Assembly (NCBI GenBank): GCA_011109175.1
Contig: RDEW01000053.1
Coordinates: forward strand, 124,001-188,000
Direction: 5' to 3'
Source: Dicyema japonicum
Taxonomy: Eukaryota; Dicyemida; Rhombozoa; Dicyemidae
Length of the DNA stretch: 64,000 nt
Under the pieces are notes generated by a model that saw only the letters and a program-made list of their open reading frames with translations, was not told the DNA's origin and searched no databases. Shown in pieces: positions 22,292 through 33,781 of this stretch. Made by a program: the position numbers and the translations under genes. Positions within the stretch are counted from its first letter, which is position 1. Each line of letters begins with the position of its first letter.

Positions 22292-23136
22292 TCAGGAAAG
22301 AAGCCGACTGATCATATCAGACAAAACATCAAAATTCTTACTATATTGACTTCTAAGTCCTTTAATGAGTGATTCATTATATCCGTCCCACAGAGAATCA
22401 CCATTCATGTCAAAATTATATTCAAAGTGAAGCCCAGTGAGGATCACTCTGCCATTCCCAACAACACACTCAACAGTCGAGACCAAATTGCCATCCATCA
22501 CACGTGGACTAGTATCTTGACCTCCATTGTAGAATCCAATCGGACGACAACCGACAGGCCAATCATTATGAGTCTTCCCGGGAACATAAAAGTGTCCCCC
22601 ACCGTAAAAATAGGCCTCACCTTGAATAACAGATCCATTGGTAGAGGAATACACATATGAGACCAATTTGACATTGTGATTGTCTTCATATGAGAATCCC
22701 TCAAACACAGGTCCTTCACAAATTCCTGAAAATAAATATTTTGGTAATCACCAGGGAAGAAGCTGAGATGACGGTCCTCACAGACTTGGAGAGGGCCGTC
22801 TTTGTCAAACTCAACTCTTGACGATCCAAAATACCCACCAGCACAGATTCCAAGATATGATCCCCCATTCTTGACATAATCAAATATTCTCCGAGTTCCA
22901 TGAAAACCCAGTATGAGACAAACCCTTTATCGAAGCCTCCTGGCATTATCAATAACGCCGTGTCTTCCCCCCAATTTCCTAAATTATGAGAATTTAAATT
23001 TACCAGAATTGAGCTCAAATCCCATTATTGGGGATATTTCATATGACTTGCTCAACTCTAAGCTGTTCAGAGCAAAGTTTATCATCCTTAGGTTTATTTT
23101 CGAGGCCCCAGCGTCAGAATATATACGAATGCACAT
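22292..23136 (-). CDS. BPL_N-domain protein (stand-alone N-terminal domain of biotin-protein ligase)
   Basis: BPL_N is a class-I glutamine-amidotransferase-like domain found at the N-terminus of eukaryotic biotin-protein ligases. The spliced product is 264 residues and shows [13 protein letters not shown] at the start, [11 protein letters not shown], the nucleophile-elbow motif [28 protein letters not shown], and a C-terminal [11 protein letters not shown]. Introns removed are 23003-22979 (25 nt) and 22751-22726 (26 nt). One missing G in the G run at 22907-22909 must be assumed; the total is then exactly 265 codons. The catalytic ligase domain that should follow is absent: the frame stops at 22292 and telomere-like repeats lie beyond. 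It lies 346 nt downstream of the RluA gene, on the same strand. Confidence 0.85.
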
Positions 23137-23481
23137 CACAATCGAGAATAAAAACGTGAATATTTTACAGGTATTTTTATAAGTTATATTAACTTGAGAT
23201 TATTATTAAAGTCTCCACTATGAGTGGAATAAACTGCATTCCATTGGGTGAGTCAGCATACTTTTCTTCGCCTTTTATAGCGACGTAGCCTCTATAGGCA
23301 CTCTGAAGTTGGTAACTATGTTAATAGGTATCATCTCCCTGGTGTTTGTCTTATTTCAATGTGCAAATAATTAAATCAATAATTTTTAAATTAAAATTTA
23401 CATATATCACGAAAAACAACAACATTGCTTTAATAAAATGCCATTTTGGTAATAAATATAAACAAATAAATTCACAAATTA
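23137..23481. other. Intergenic spacer
   Basis: AT-rich spacer between two minus-strand genes; it should contain the RluA 3' end and the BPL_N promoter. No distinct motif was recognised. Confidence 0.4.
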
Positions 23482-24714
23482 CTAAATAACACCAAATTTG
23501 GCGCACCATTCAACGGGAGGGGCAACAAACTCGTTCCCCAAAAACTAAGGCAATCAAATAATAAAAAACATGATATTTCCAAGCATGCAGACAAATTGGC
23601 GGAGACAATACATCCACAACCGGACTACGACAGTCATCACACGTGACAGAAGACTCAAGTATCATTGAGGACTTAAGATCAGAATACTCTCTTATAACCT
23701 ACTGTAAACTTATCCATTACATTCTCCCTGTCAAATATCCCCATAGCTCCCTTATTTTCCCCAAATATTCTGGGATTCCCGTAAATCCAGTCATCAGTGA
23801 TCGGAAATCCCAAGAATTGGAGGTGTACTCTTATCTGATGAGTTCTCCCCGTCCTTGGAGTGCCTGAATAAAACACATGGACTCACATTTAACCAAGGAT
23901 TCTCCTCCTTCGTGCCTCAGCAGCTCAAACGTGGAATATGACGACTTGCCGTTCTTCTTGTCAACACAGGAGAGTCCCAACGAAGCAGAAAATACCCCAA
24001 TTGGCTCCTCACAATGAACAGGACCTCTGAAATAACTAAGAAAGAATCAAACTGTGGAAAAAGTCCATTGACCTTGCACAAATACTCCTTCCTGACCTTC
24101 CTCTCTCCAAATAATTTGACCAAGGACCTACTCGTCCTTACCGTCTTTGCCATAACCACTAGACCCGAGGTGACCCTATCAATCCTATGAACATCTTCGA
24201 CGGAATTCAACAAAACCAACTTTTTATTCCAAAAATCCCGTTTTCTTTCTCCAGTATGTATTTCAGCGAATTGTACCTGTACATACCACATGGATGTATA
24301 GGAATAGATCCCGGTTTGTCCACGACTATGAACTCATTGTTCTCATGGACTATAGCCACTTTTTTATCCAGAGTTGGTGGCTCATGTCTATTTACCGATT
24401 AGCCGTACTAACCTGTGTACTTTATTGCTGACTTTGTCCCCTTCCTTTATTATTTGATGGACTTGTGCCTCTTCGCCGTTCACTCTTATGAGTCCAGAAG
24501 CTACAATCTTCTCTATTTCAGGCAATTTATAGTGGAATTCTGCCTCATATACTTGGCCCACAGTTTTCCCCACCCAACGTGATTTGGCAAATGTTTGATG
24601 AGTGTAGTAATAAGGGAGTACTTTTCTTAGTCCTCAAAGTCTATATATTTCTTTACCATCCTTGTAGTGAAATTCATAAGAATCTCCTTTATCAACTCCA
24701 TCATCACACCTCAT
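23482..24714 (-). CDS. RPUSD2: RluA-family RNA pseudouridine synthase (RPUSD2/Pus9-like)
   Basis: It converts uridine to pseudouridine in RNA. The spliced product is 350 residues. It starts MRCDDGVDK and continues GLRKVLPYYYTHQTF, an S4-like segment (IVASGLIRVNGEEA), VVDKPGSIPIHPCG, and the catalytic motif HRIDRVTSG with the nucleophile-equivalent Asp at residue 154. Then come ERKVRKEYLCKV, TGRTHQIRVHLQFLG, and a C-terminal CDDC...LHAWKY...PPVEWC segment shared with RPUSD2 and yeast Rib2/Pus9 relatives. Introns removed: 24656-24633 (24 nt), 24412-24388 (25), 24220-24195 (26), 24052-24027 (26), 23886-23864 (23), 23702-23672 (31) and 23569-23545 (25). The exons sum to exactly 351 codons. RPUSD2 is the closest family by motif order; the exact orthologue is inferred. 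Confidence 0.92.
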
Positions 24715-24844
24715 AAACACGTAACCCTGATTTATTAATTTAAAATAAATTTATTATTTTCACTATTTAAATAATTATTTACAATTTAATTTATCATGAA
24801 TTTTTGTTTAAGCTGGTGGCTCCTGAACATGCCTGGAAAATACG

Positions 24845-25112
24845 AAATTAAAGGGCTAGACTTTTCCATCAGGAGGCTCTCTAACACCTGGAAATGAAGA
24901 GCACTTTGTTAGGACCACTCCAAATTGCCTTCCGAGATTCTTTAAAAAGAGGAGCACATCGATTTCGTACGAGATCCTGGAGGCTGTTTGGACACATGGA
25001 GGCCTGTGAACCTTCAAGTGGAGGTGAGTAAACAACCTGTTTACCTTCCACTCTTGCACTGGACGCCATCTGAGGTCACATGACGTCACTCCAGTAGAAA
25101 AGAGAAGCTTTG
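24845..25112 (-). repeat. Composite of dispersed repeat families A (minus) and B (plus)
   Basis: On the minus strand 24990-24860 matches 35170-35270 and 42260-42320 around TCGTACGAAATC.CTGTGCTC. The plus-strand end, GGTCACATGACGTCACTCCAGTAG, matches family B. A minus-strand open frame here is part of the repeat. Confidence 0.65.
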
Positions 25113-25969
25113 GGCTCAAACTCTACACACCTATGTAGTAGTTTAGCAGCGAAGTAGCATGCTCATTTAATGCTGGGAACAAATTTAGAGAAGGCTTGCA
25201 CAGCAACAATGCCTTTCTACCAATGCCTTCTGTAATTTGTCGCTTAGTTAAGGGACTTTGAGAGTTTCGGTAACATCAAGATACTTATTTTTTTCGTGTT
25301 TCTCTCTGACTTTTGCTAACTCATAAATCGAAATGAAAAAAATAGAATATGTAAGGAAATAAATTCAGATTTTTATAAATATGCATTTATTCGTGAGAGA
25401 CGTGAGATCTCTATAGAAGTCTATTCCGACTAAAAAGAAGGAAGTCGTATGTGTAGGCTGCTCTACGTCAAATTGGGAAAAGTTTATGAAGTGTTTTGTT
25501 TTCTGAGTTCAAAGTTTCCCCGGCTAATGGATCAAAATTAAAAATTGCAAATAGGCATTCTAATAAAGACTTTCTGATAGAACGTGCAACTTGTGAACTT
25601 GTGTCCAATATTCAAACATAATATTTTGTCTACAAAATACGACCTGTTTAATATAGTAATGTGATCAGGGATAAGCGTTCAAAGTCATAAAAGATACGGA
25701 ACGTGCTCTCACAATGCATTTTATTTAGTCAGACAAGAAACTCATGAAAATGCTCTTAAACTACAGATTTAAAAATTTCATTACGAAAAAGAACAAAATA
25801 ACATGGAAATTACGAATCTGTTTAATTAAATTTTTTGAACCAGAAAACACAGTCATAGTCGGAATAAAAAAAATCAGGTAATCCCGGCCTCCCTTAGTAG
25901 TCTTCGCATTTTTACAAGAAAGGCAGATTTTTCCAGATAGAAGTTACTGTAAAAGAGGACACGTAATGG
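25113..25969. other. Gene-free stretch
   Basis: Near 25850-25920 there is a short minus-strand piece of the LINE tail also seen at 38690-38790 and 41185-41290 (CCCTTAGTAGTCTTCGCAT). Otherwise nothing is supported. Confidence 0.4.
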
Positions 25970-26400
25970 TTCAAAGTGGTAGTGTTGGAAGGGAGCCTCG
26001 GGACCGTTATTTTGTGGTTACATATCTTAGGTACATGGTTAGATAACTTTAATGTGAATTTTGAAGATGCAATTAGCTTCATTTGTATGTGGAGTTCTAA
26101 AATTGTGACTCAAAAATTGTCAAAAACAACATTGGCTGGAGTTCGGCGACAACTGTAGACTGGCAAATGTCTATCAGAGACGTCTGTGCACATTGTTAAA
26201 ATCGAAAATCAGTTTTATCTGTTTAATTAACGATGGCTGGTGAAGGAATGATGTAGAAATAGACAAGAGTATTTTTTCTAATCGAAAAAAATAACTGTGG
26301 ACGATTATTCATCCAGAAACAACCTGTTGACATAAGAACCCACTATTAGTGGAAATAGTTGATTTTCGACGCCGAACTTGATTTCGTTGCAGGAAAGTAG
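25970..26400 (+). pseudogene. Merlin/ISXO2-like transposase relic
   Basis: Reading across frames gives LGTWLDNFNVNFEDAI, then a DW.MSIRDVC segment, then MAGEG and VEIDKSIFSNRKK. This corresponds to the ISXO2 core G.GKVVEIDESKF.RRKY of Merlin elements, with Glu-to-Lys at the second residue after the Asp. Several stops intervene, so it is a relic. Confidence 0.6.
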
Positions 26401-27402
26401 TGTCACATTCAAAATAAGTACCGAATTCTTATTTTGATGCTGCAGTCCCTTTTAAAATAAGTAGAAAATAGCTCTAAGTTGTATCAAGGAAACCATGTGG
26501 TCAGAGGGCATGACCCCAGTACTCTATCTCTGTAGTGATGACACTATCATCGACATAAAAACTATGATGAAATCTTCACTTCTTTGCAGTAGCATATTAT
26601 TTGTAAATTTGAGGAAGGGGAAAACTTTGAGGCATTCAGTTGGCAGGGAGACGTTTTTTCGAACTATGTTGTTACATTTCACTTGTCCCCATCTTCAACT
26701 AAGGACAGCCAAATTTTTAAGTCCGGATGATGTTCGAGTTTTGACGCCTTACTTATATCACTCAAATTGCAAGTCATAAAGATTGCTTCTCATTCAGAGT
26801 TCATTATTAATGGGGGAAGGTTCTTTAGGAACGTGTCTGGTAATGAGTTAGTTCGGTTTCACCCAGGTCTTTAGAATAATCGGCTAATTCGAATATAGTT
26901 TTGAAATGCGGACAAAAACTGGAAATCTTGATTAGTATCTGTCATGAACGAAGAGGATTTTTAGGACCACATTCCCTTGATCTGGATCCTAATCTCTTGA
27001 GGGCCTCCAGAGGCGTTAGTCCGGTTAGGATCTTCACAAAGGCCAACGTACTTGTTAGCAATTGAAAAGTGAAAAAGCACAATGAGAAAAGTCTCCATGT
27101 AAATATTGAGTCAATGCACTTTACATCCCATTATGAAGAATAACATCAAATTGTGTTCAAATCAATCTATAAATCGAAAATAAACTTAACAAAGTTAATT
27201 CCTTCTACAAACAGAATATTACTAACCAATTATGTAGTGGACTCCAAATATGGCGCTGAGTGGAGCGTTTTTATTTAAGAACTGCACCATGTGGACAAAC
27301 AATTAACTTTTTTAGCGAACGGATGATTTTTGCGATATCGGAAGTGAAAGTAGTACAAATTACTCACAAATTAATTTCGTTAATTTTATTTACTAGAAAG
27401 AC
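26401..27402. other. Gene-free stretch
   Basis: The open frame 26495-26779 shows no clear family. No gene is supported. The last 130 nt form the 5' flank of the channel gene. Confidence 0.35.
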
Positions 27403-28671
27403 ATGGACTTTATAAATGCAGGTACAATCGAAACAGGAAGGGATAGTGTAATAAATTGGAATTCCATGGAAACGCAGGAAAAGGTAGGCCTTTATTCAAT
27501 ACTCCAGAGAATCATAAATGTTAAGGTTTTCTTTCTAAAAATCGGGGAAATCGACACGATAAAGGAACAGTTCACTGCTGACGTTTTGATTGAGGCATCT
27601 TGGAAGGAGTTTGGACTCATCCCAGATAAGGTCAAGGTTGTACTTTAAGCACAATAAAAGAACTCTCAATATACGGGAGAAGTATGGGACCCTTGCATTC
27701 GCATCGAGAACATCCTCGTAGAGCAAAAGGATTCAGGGTGGATAAACAGTACCTCCGTGGTCGACAATCAGGTCTACGTCCACTTGAAGAGGAGAGTCAG
27801 AGGAATATTTATGGAAAAGTTGGAACTTGAGAACTTTCCGTTCGACGTGCAGGCAACTCAAATTCTAAACTCAAAGGACTTAACAGTAAAGCTGATAAGT
27901 CAATGTGACTCCGATCAGCTGGAATTCAAGACACAGATTCTTGAGAACGGGGTTAACATAAACTCGTTCGTCGACAAACAAGCTATATTACACTTATTTT
28001 AGAAATGGCAGTTATATACCCACGTGGAGGTTGATATAAGAAGTGACGACAATGTAATGTTTTCGAAAGTGAAACATCCGTCGATATCCTACATGTGCCA
28101 GGTAGTACGCAGACCGGGATTTTTTTATTGGAATGTTTTTCTGATAATGGTAGATTCTATAGTCAGTTCCAGTGGGGGATAGCTTCACTTTCGTTTACCA
28201 CATTTTCAGTTAACAATCTCAACACACATCAAAGACTTCAGCTGACCTTCACTCTCATTCTAACCACCGTGGCCTTCAAGTACGTGGTTAATCAGAGCAT
28301 TCCGAAAATATCCTATTTGACCTACGCTGTTGGTTTCCTTTAATCTACTTGAGGACAAGTACATCCTGTTTTCTCTTTCTCTTCTGGGAACTATATGCAT
28401 TTGGCACAGCGTTGTCCCTTATGTGGTCGCTTATGCATGGTTAACCCATGAATACTACGTTATATTCGGATTTCTCGGAGTATATTTTGTCTACCACGTG
28501 CTATTCGTCATCACTATATGGAAGAAGGTAAGCTGATCTCTCATTTAAGGGATTCGATAAAAGGAGGAAAGTCAGAGTCAAAGAAGCCCAGGTTGGTATT
28601 CTAATAAATCTCAGTTTAAGGCAAAATTGAACAAATTCGAAAATTCTGCAATAAAAATTTATATTCCTTAA
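27403..28671 (+). CDS. Cys-less pentameric ligand-gated ion channel subunit
   Basis: The spliced product is about 369 residues. The extracellular part has INVKVFFLKIGEIDTIKEQF, RGIFMEKLELENFPFDVQ (the region where Cys-loop receptors place their two cysteines; none is present) and KWQLYTHVEV. M1 follows SISYMCQVVRRPGFFYWN; M2 is QLTFTLILTTVAFKYVV; the M2-M3 loop is NQSIPKISYLTY; two further membrane segments follow. Introns: 27484-27507 (24 nt), 27640-27660 (21, or 24 from 27637), 27982-28002 (21, GC-AG; a 33-nt GT-AG alternative starts at 27970), 28150-28172 (23), 28329-28353 (25), 28528-28549 (22) and 28592-28614 (23). No signal peptide is seen at the chosen ATG, so an upstream first exon may be missing. 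The ligand cannot be read from sequence. Confidence 0.87.
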
Positions 28672-29105
28672 CTTTAACAAACTAACCCCAATAATAAAAC
28701 GTGCAATAAATCATCAGTCGAGAGTTGTAGAGAATTAAAGTGCAAGGTTTTAAACAAAACAAGTGTTGGGTGGATCAGGGTTCCAATCTCTCCCAGGAAA
28801 ATTGAAAAGAATTTGAGGATTATCTAACAAAAGCTTCAGGTTAAGATACGTTGCTAAGGATGTCGCTAATAATTGAACGTTCGAGAATCAATCATTAACT
28901 ATTCATGCTCCTTGGAATATTGGATCAGGGAAGTCTCGCTTCATTCATTTTACAATAAATTTCCCGCTTTTTTAATTTGTAATTTTTATCAAACTTTCTT
29001 ATTTTAAAATTTGAAATATTTTTTATAATTAGAAAGTAATTTATAGAAAATATACAATTTTAGCCCGAAATCAAACAGAAGCTATCATATTTTTGTAAGA
29101 TTGTA
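28672..29105. other. Gene-free stretch
   Basis: AT-rich sequence between the channel gene and a LINE; nothing else is supported. Confidence 0.4.
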
Positions 29106-30060
29106 AAGAAAGGCCATATGTCTCCTGAATCGACATATCAAAAACCATTTGACAATGTTAACCACAGAGCCATAATCAGTTATCTCGGACGGGGAGCCAA
29201 AGGAACTAGTAAATTGGGTGGAAGTATACCAAAAAGGAAGAAAATCCTATGTTAGATGCGGACGATATTTTTCAAATATGATATTATTGAAGAGAGGAGT
29301 CCACAAGGATCAATTTTGAACCCTCAATTGTTTAATGTTCTAATGGCCGGTTTCCCGTCTCCGACTACACCGAGTACGAGATCTCTGATATACGCAGACG
29401 ACATGCTACTGTCTGATGTGTCGAGATCGAGCATGATCTCAGAGAGGAGACTCAATGTGTACATGGAAGAGATAAAAGACTGGTGCGGTCTTCATGGGTT
29501 AAACTGTCAGAAGAAAAATCTAGTGCAATGATGTTCCTCGGTCGGAATGGTAAAGGAAATCAGAAAGACTCCATATGCGGAATCAACATTGTGAGCTCCG
29601 TGAAGTATCTCGGAACAGCTTTTGAGAAATCTGGGAGCACATTGTGAGATTTTAAACTCAAAAGGAAAAAAGTCCACCATGCGATATTGTGCATGAGGAA
29701 ATTAAGAATCGAAACGGATATGTTTTTATTTTTTCATGTACGATCATTCCATCACTCCTTTATGGACTGGAAGGATAGTATTACAAAGAGCGTTTTATCT
29801 TGCTTCTTGAAAAATCGAGAAGAGCAGGGATCAAGATTGCCCTGCACAAAAGGCTCGACGAGAAGCTAGATGAAGATGAAAATTTGCTAGTAATGTCGAT
29901 AAGAGATGCAGCAGAAAAAAGGATGGAAAACTACTTTAAAAGAGATGCCATCATTGACTCGTATGTTGCAGCACAGAATAAACGATAAGAGGGGTCTGAG
30001 AGCGCAGAGAAGAGTCCAAGCGTTTGCAGAACTTGCGGCATGAGGCCAAATAACTCCCTC
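29106..30060 (+). pseudogene. LINE reverse transcriptase, decayed (Jockey/RTE-like)
   Basis: A degraded start (KPFDNVNHRAIISYL) is followed by SPQGSILNPQLFNVLMAGF and the catalytic SLIYADDMLLSD near 29385-29415. A C-terminal region at 29690-29990 then gives LLEKSRRAGIKIALHK. It shares this domain order with 48624-49470. Stops and frame changes occur after 29531. No endonuclease domain lies upstream, so it is a 5'-truncated copy. Confidence 0.8.
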
Positions 30061-30489
30061 TTTAATTTTTTTGCTAATAAAGTTGTTAAAGTTAAAAAAA
30101 GTTAAAAGAAAAGGTATGCAGTCATTGGCATTCTGTCTCTAAGGCAACGCTTCCCGATTCGTTTTGAGTTCGCACCCCCAAAATTTTTAAAAACCAACCT
30201 CACATCCTCGATTTTAAATCTAGCGGAATTCGAATTTTATAAAAAATGGTTAGGTTCCTTGAGACTTTTCCTGCCTTTTAGTTTTAATTAATTCTTCGAA
30301 CCATGTTTTTTGTTTGTAGTGCTATTCTGAGATCTTTTTCAGAATAAGAGCGTTTCGGTAATAATTTTTTATATAGCAGAGATGAAAATCCAGATTCACA
30401 TAGCCAAGTTGTTGCAAATGGAACCATTCACATAGTCAAGTTGTCATTTAAATTAATGTTGCCAATAGCAACAATAGTCCATTTCAGTA
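30061..30489. other. Gene-free stretch
   Basis: AT-rich; the 3' part is the 5' flank of the next gene. No motif was recognised. Confidence 0.4.
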
Positions 30490-31905
30490 ATGCAATCAGG
30501 GTAGTGACGTCCCTTATTTTAGATCATCTCCCGTTGAAAGTACGCCTTCTGTGAGCAATAACTTAAACAGTTATCGACAAAGTTAATTTTTTGTACGACT
30601 AGAAAGGTCAAGAAGTTGAGTTCCTCCCAATCGAGTCTTCCATTGAACTTTACCTGAAGTGCAGACTTTGTGGAGAATTCCTAAAGTATAGGGACTTGTT
30701 GGAACACTTAAAAGTGCATGGTTCTGCTACAGTAAGCTATTTTATGAACCAGATATTGGGGATGAAGTGGAAAGAGTTCATAACCATGGAGGGGATAAAT
30801 TAATAAGCCACAGATTCAACAACATCAAATTAGAAAAAGACATTGAGCAGATATTCCTAAAGAATGGAGCTTTTTCCAACCTCAAGGAAGCGAATATAAC
30901 TTTTCGTCCAGAGATTCGGATAACTGTAGTGTTTATTTAAATTTTAGAGTCGATGTTGGCCGAATATGTCAAGTCAAATACTTCTATGTGCAACAGCATC
31001 TGGGAGATGTACCGATTGGACTCCAAAATCTTGTCACAGAGTTTCTGTAACCAAGAAACTATTCCACGGCACGGAATATGTTGTTAATGGATTTTTCGAG
31101 AGTCGATTTGGTCCTCACGCCGCCTTGTTATTTTCACAAAAGTTGGTAGACTTGGCGTCAAGGTCAACGAAGGCGGTCAATGCCCTAATATAAATTAGAT
31201 TGACGAAGCCTTCATGTGGGCTCACGGAGAGGTCGAGAAACTATGTTCTTTTGGAGTTTCCGAAGAAAGTCACCAGATTTGGTCCGGCTGTACCTATTTG
31301 ATCTCAGTGAACCAGACTAACTCAGATACCCCGATATTATTGATTTCCTACATTGGTAGAAAGTCCCATGTGAAGTCTAGGGGACATTCAGACATTGGCT
31401 GTGAGTAAACGGAAAATCAAGTTTGTCAACAACGAACACTCGTTTTTTACAAACAGAAAAGAAATGATGCGTTTGTCAGCGCACAAAACAAATTCGTTAA
31501 TTTCAGTCAGCAGAATCGCAGCCATGTCGGGAATGAAGGACCCCGGAATCCTCACCTACCCGTCGATAGTCACACCGCTAGTAGGTAGTGATGACTATTT
31601 GGAATGTTCCATAACCGCCAACAACGAGTTTTGGAAGGTTATGGTTTCCGTAAATATACGGAACGTGTTAAAGGAGGTAGTCACTAAGTATTATTGGTAG
31701 TTATACACTGAATTTGCATTCAGAAACTCTGTTAATGTCAATGAGGACCAGCATGACTCTTTCAAACCACTAAAAGAGTTCATTGATGATGAAAGAAACC
31801 GAAAAAATCTCGGAAAGTTTGTGTCGACAAGACTCGTTGAAATAGCATTCGCAGTTGGGGCTAAATTACAGACAACTGTGGTTGTGCTCATATATAACCT
31901 TGACT
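30490..31905 (+). CDS. Unidentified gene with a single C2H2 zinc finger
   Basis: A start at 30490 (ATG CAA TCA) followed by a 22-nt intron (30501-30522) and a 25-nt intron (30582-30606) leads into a frame with one C2H2 finger, CRLCGEFLKYRDLLEHLKVH. After a 32-nt intron (30721-30752) the frame continues IGDEVERVHNHGGDKL, and after a 24-nt intron (30926-30949) SMLAEYVKSNTSMCNS. Later exons hold SRFGPHAALLFSQKLVDL, then (intron 31176-31198) IDEAFMWAHGEVEKL, and a final exon after intron 31680-31703 ending AFAVGAKLQTTVVVLIYNLD. Two joins, near 31080 and 31400, need a frame correction I could not place. I do not recognise the family; a nuclear role is only suggested by the finger. Confidence 0.5.
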
Positions 31906-32789
31906 GACTTTTTTACTCAAAATAAACAAAAATGTTATCACCGCTCCTCTGTGCCTTTAAGAGACGCCATGTGAACTGCCAGCCTCAAGAGAAACCCAGT
32001 GCTTGGTTGGCCCAAAAAAGATTGCATGCTTTCCAACTAAACTGGAGGGGTTGGCACAATCACAAATGTGAATGAACTTGTTGCTTGGAAAGGACCAGTT
32101 TTACTCCAGCTGTGTCAAGTTGATATGCCCTAATTAGACGTTAATGAACAATGACGTCAGTGGATCCGAGGCTTACGTAGTTTCCAATTAAGTTTATTCA
32201 TTGAGTTCGCACACAATAGAAGGAAACGAAGCGTTAGGTAAATCATAAGACGATAGAGACATCCTAAATCAAATGAGTTGATCTGGCCTGGATGCTTCAA
32301 GACAAGATATAAAAATTCAAGGGTTGCACCAATGTTGTAAGGTACGAATTCTAATCTCTCCCGTGTTCCCTAAAGAGACACTATTCGAAGGACTTTATAG
32401 CTGAAATATCTAAATCATTTTGAAAAAAAAGTTATAACCAAATTAACGAAGATTTTAAGTATTTATCCCTGAGTTGAGAAAATACCTGAGGAGAATCCGA
32501 GTGGAGTATAAGTTGAATTACTTAATGAAACATTTTTTATTAATCATTTCATTATTTGTTTGTCTTAATAAGCGGGAAATTAACTCATTTTTTCGCAAGT
32601 TCACATAACTCTCTTAATAAAGTCGGGATCACTTGATAATTGGTTTGGTTTTACCGTGATCTTAAGTTGTAAAAATTCATAAAATTTTAAATTTATTTTT
32701 AAGAGAATGCTATTTTTTATATTTTTATTTATTCGCAAAATTAATAAAAACGTTTCAAAAAACAAAAAGACTAAGCCACACAGTGTGTT
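31906..32789. other. Gene-free stretch
   Basis: No open frame with family features and no repeat shared within the window was noticed. Confidence 0.4.
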
Positions 32790-33045
32790 AGAATGTTAAA
32801 TAGTGATTACGTCCGAAGACACAACAAAGTTTTAAAATGCTTACATCTCCATCTATGCAGAGTATATGGAATCAAAAAGGCTAGAAAGTTGAAGGGGGAT
32901 TCAGTCGATTCTATCAACACAGAATGTTGAGATAAGACTAGATTCTGACTGAAACGAAAGTACAGTTCAACAAACCAGATATCTTTGTATATAATTGTAA
33001 TAGAAGTGGGGATTACATCTCGTTTTACTGTTAATCAATATTATT
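32790..33045 (+). pseudogene. RLE-LINE fragment, same family as 597-1490
   Basis: The strand reads RHNKVLKCLHLHLCRVYGIK and further on IEVGITS with frame breaks, matching RRHNEMVKCIHLHHCRIYGI and LIEVGITS at 597-1490. It is internally deleted. Confidence 0.8.
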
Positions 33046-33119
33046 ATTTTCGTGGTAATTTAATATTTTAAATTTCATTTTTGCAAAATTAATTTTTAAA
33101 TTACATCAAATTGAGAGTT

Positions 33120-33235
33120 AGTAACTAAGTGTATGCAGAAGCCCAGATTACATGGCTATTCCTTCTCAAAATTGCGATGGACACTCGCTCGAATAGCCAA
33201 CAATGCTTGCGAAAATCTGACACTCAAATCGATCC
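33120..33235 (-). repeat. RLE-LINE 3' tail fragment
   Basis: The minus strand reads CWLFERVSIAILRRNSHVIW, the terminal signature of the RLE-LINE family at 52.2 kb. Confidence 0.7.
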
Positions 33236-33289
33236 AGAAATTCCAGCTTTTAAAGTCGGACGCCACTGCTACTTTCACAACGAGATTTT

Positions 33290-33540
33290 TTAACCCCATA
33301 CTTACAATCTTTGGTAAACCCCAAATCCATCGTCCAATAGTACATTAGATACATTGCAGAAGAGAGGTGGAGAAGTAGGTTCTCCTTCTTCCATTTTCAT
33401 CACACGTCCTACCGTGGCAGACATAACTTCATTCTCCGACGGAAGAGTTACATAATATAAACTTCATCAGAGTATTTGGGTAGGGAAAAGGTAGGAAGAT
33501 CCCTTTCAAATACTGTGTTGTGCCAGAAAAACTCGTCACC
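33290..33540 (-). repeat. Dispersed repeat family D, copy 2
   Basis: Aligns over about 250 nt with 18770-19020. It lies next to an RLE-LINE tail on the same strand, so family D may be an internal part of that LINE. Confidence 0.65.
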
Positions 33541-33781
33541 TCACGGGTATGATCTGTTTGACAAGAGAATTGACCTTCGCTGAAAACCCCATCTTCACAA
33601 CCTTCGGATCCGATGTCAATAGAAGTTAGGGTCTGCGAGAAAGCCTGGATTAAACATCACTGAAATTGATTTAAATTTTAATAATAAATATTGTTTAATT
33701 TATATTAATTTTATTATAAAATTGTTTTATTTTATCTTCAAATTACTTTTTCTGTTGCACTTTTATTTTGCTAAAATATCA

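Noticed and set aside
22870-22920. An additional intron in BPL_N to explain the frame change
   Set aside because: No GT-AG interval keeps the conserved residues between PGGFDK and RRIFDY. One extra G restores a family-like alignment.
31500-31560. MoaC-like motif (SVSRIAAMSG)
   Set aside because: Similarity is limited to a few residues and the surrounding sequence does not fit molybdenum cofactor enzymes.
33133-33348. Plus-strand open frame next to repeat D
   Set aside because: It is the reverse complement of an RLE-LINE tail that reads CWLFERVSIAILRRNSHVIW on the minus strand.
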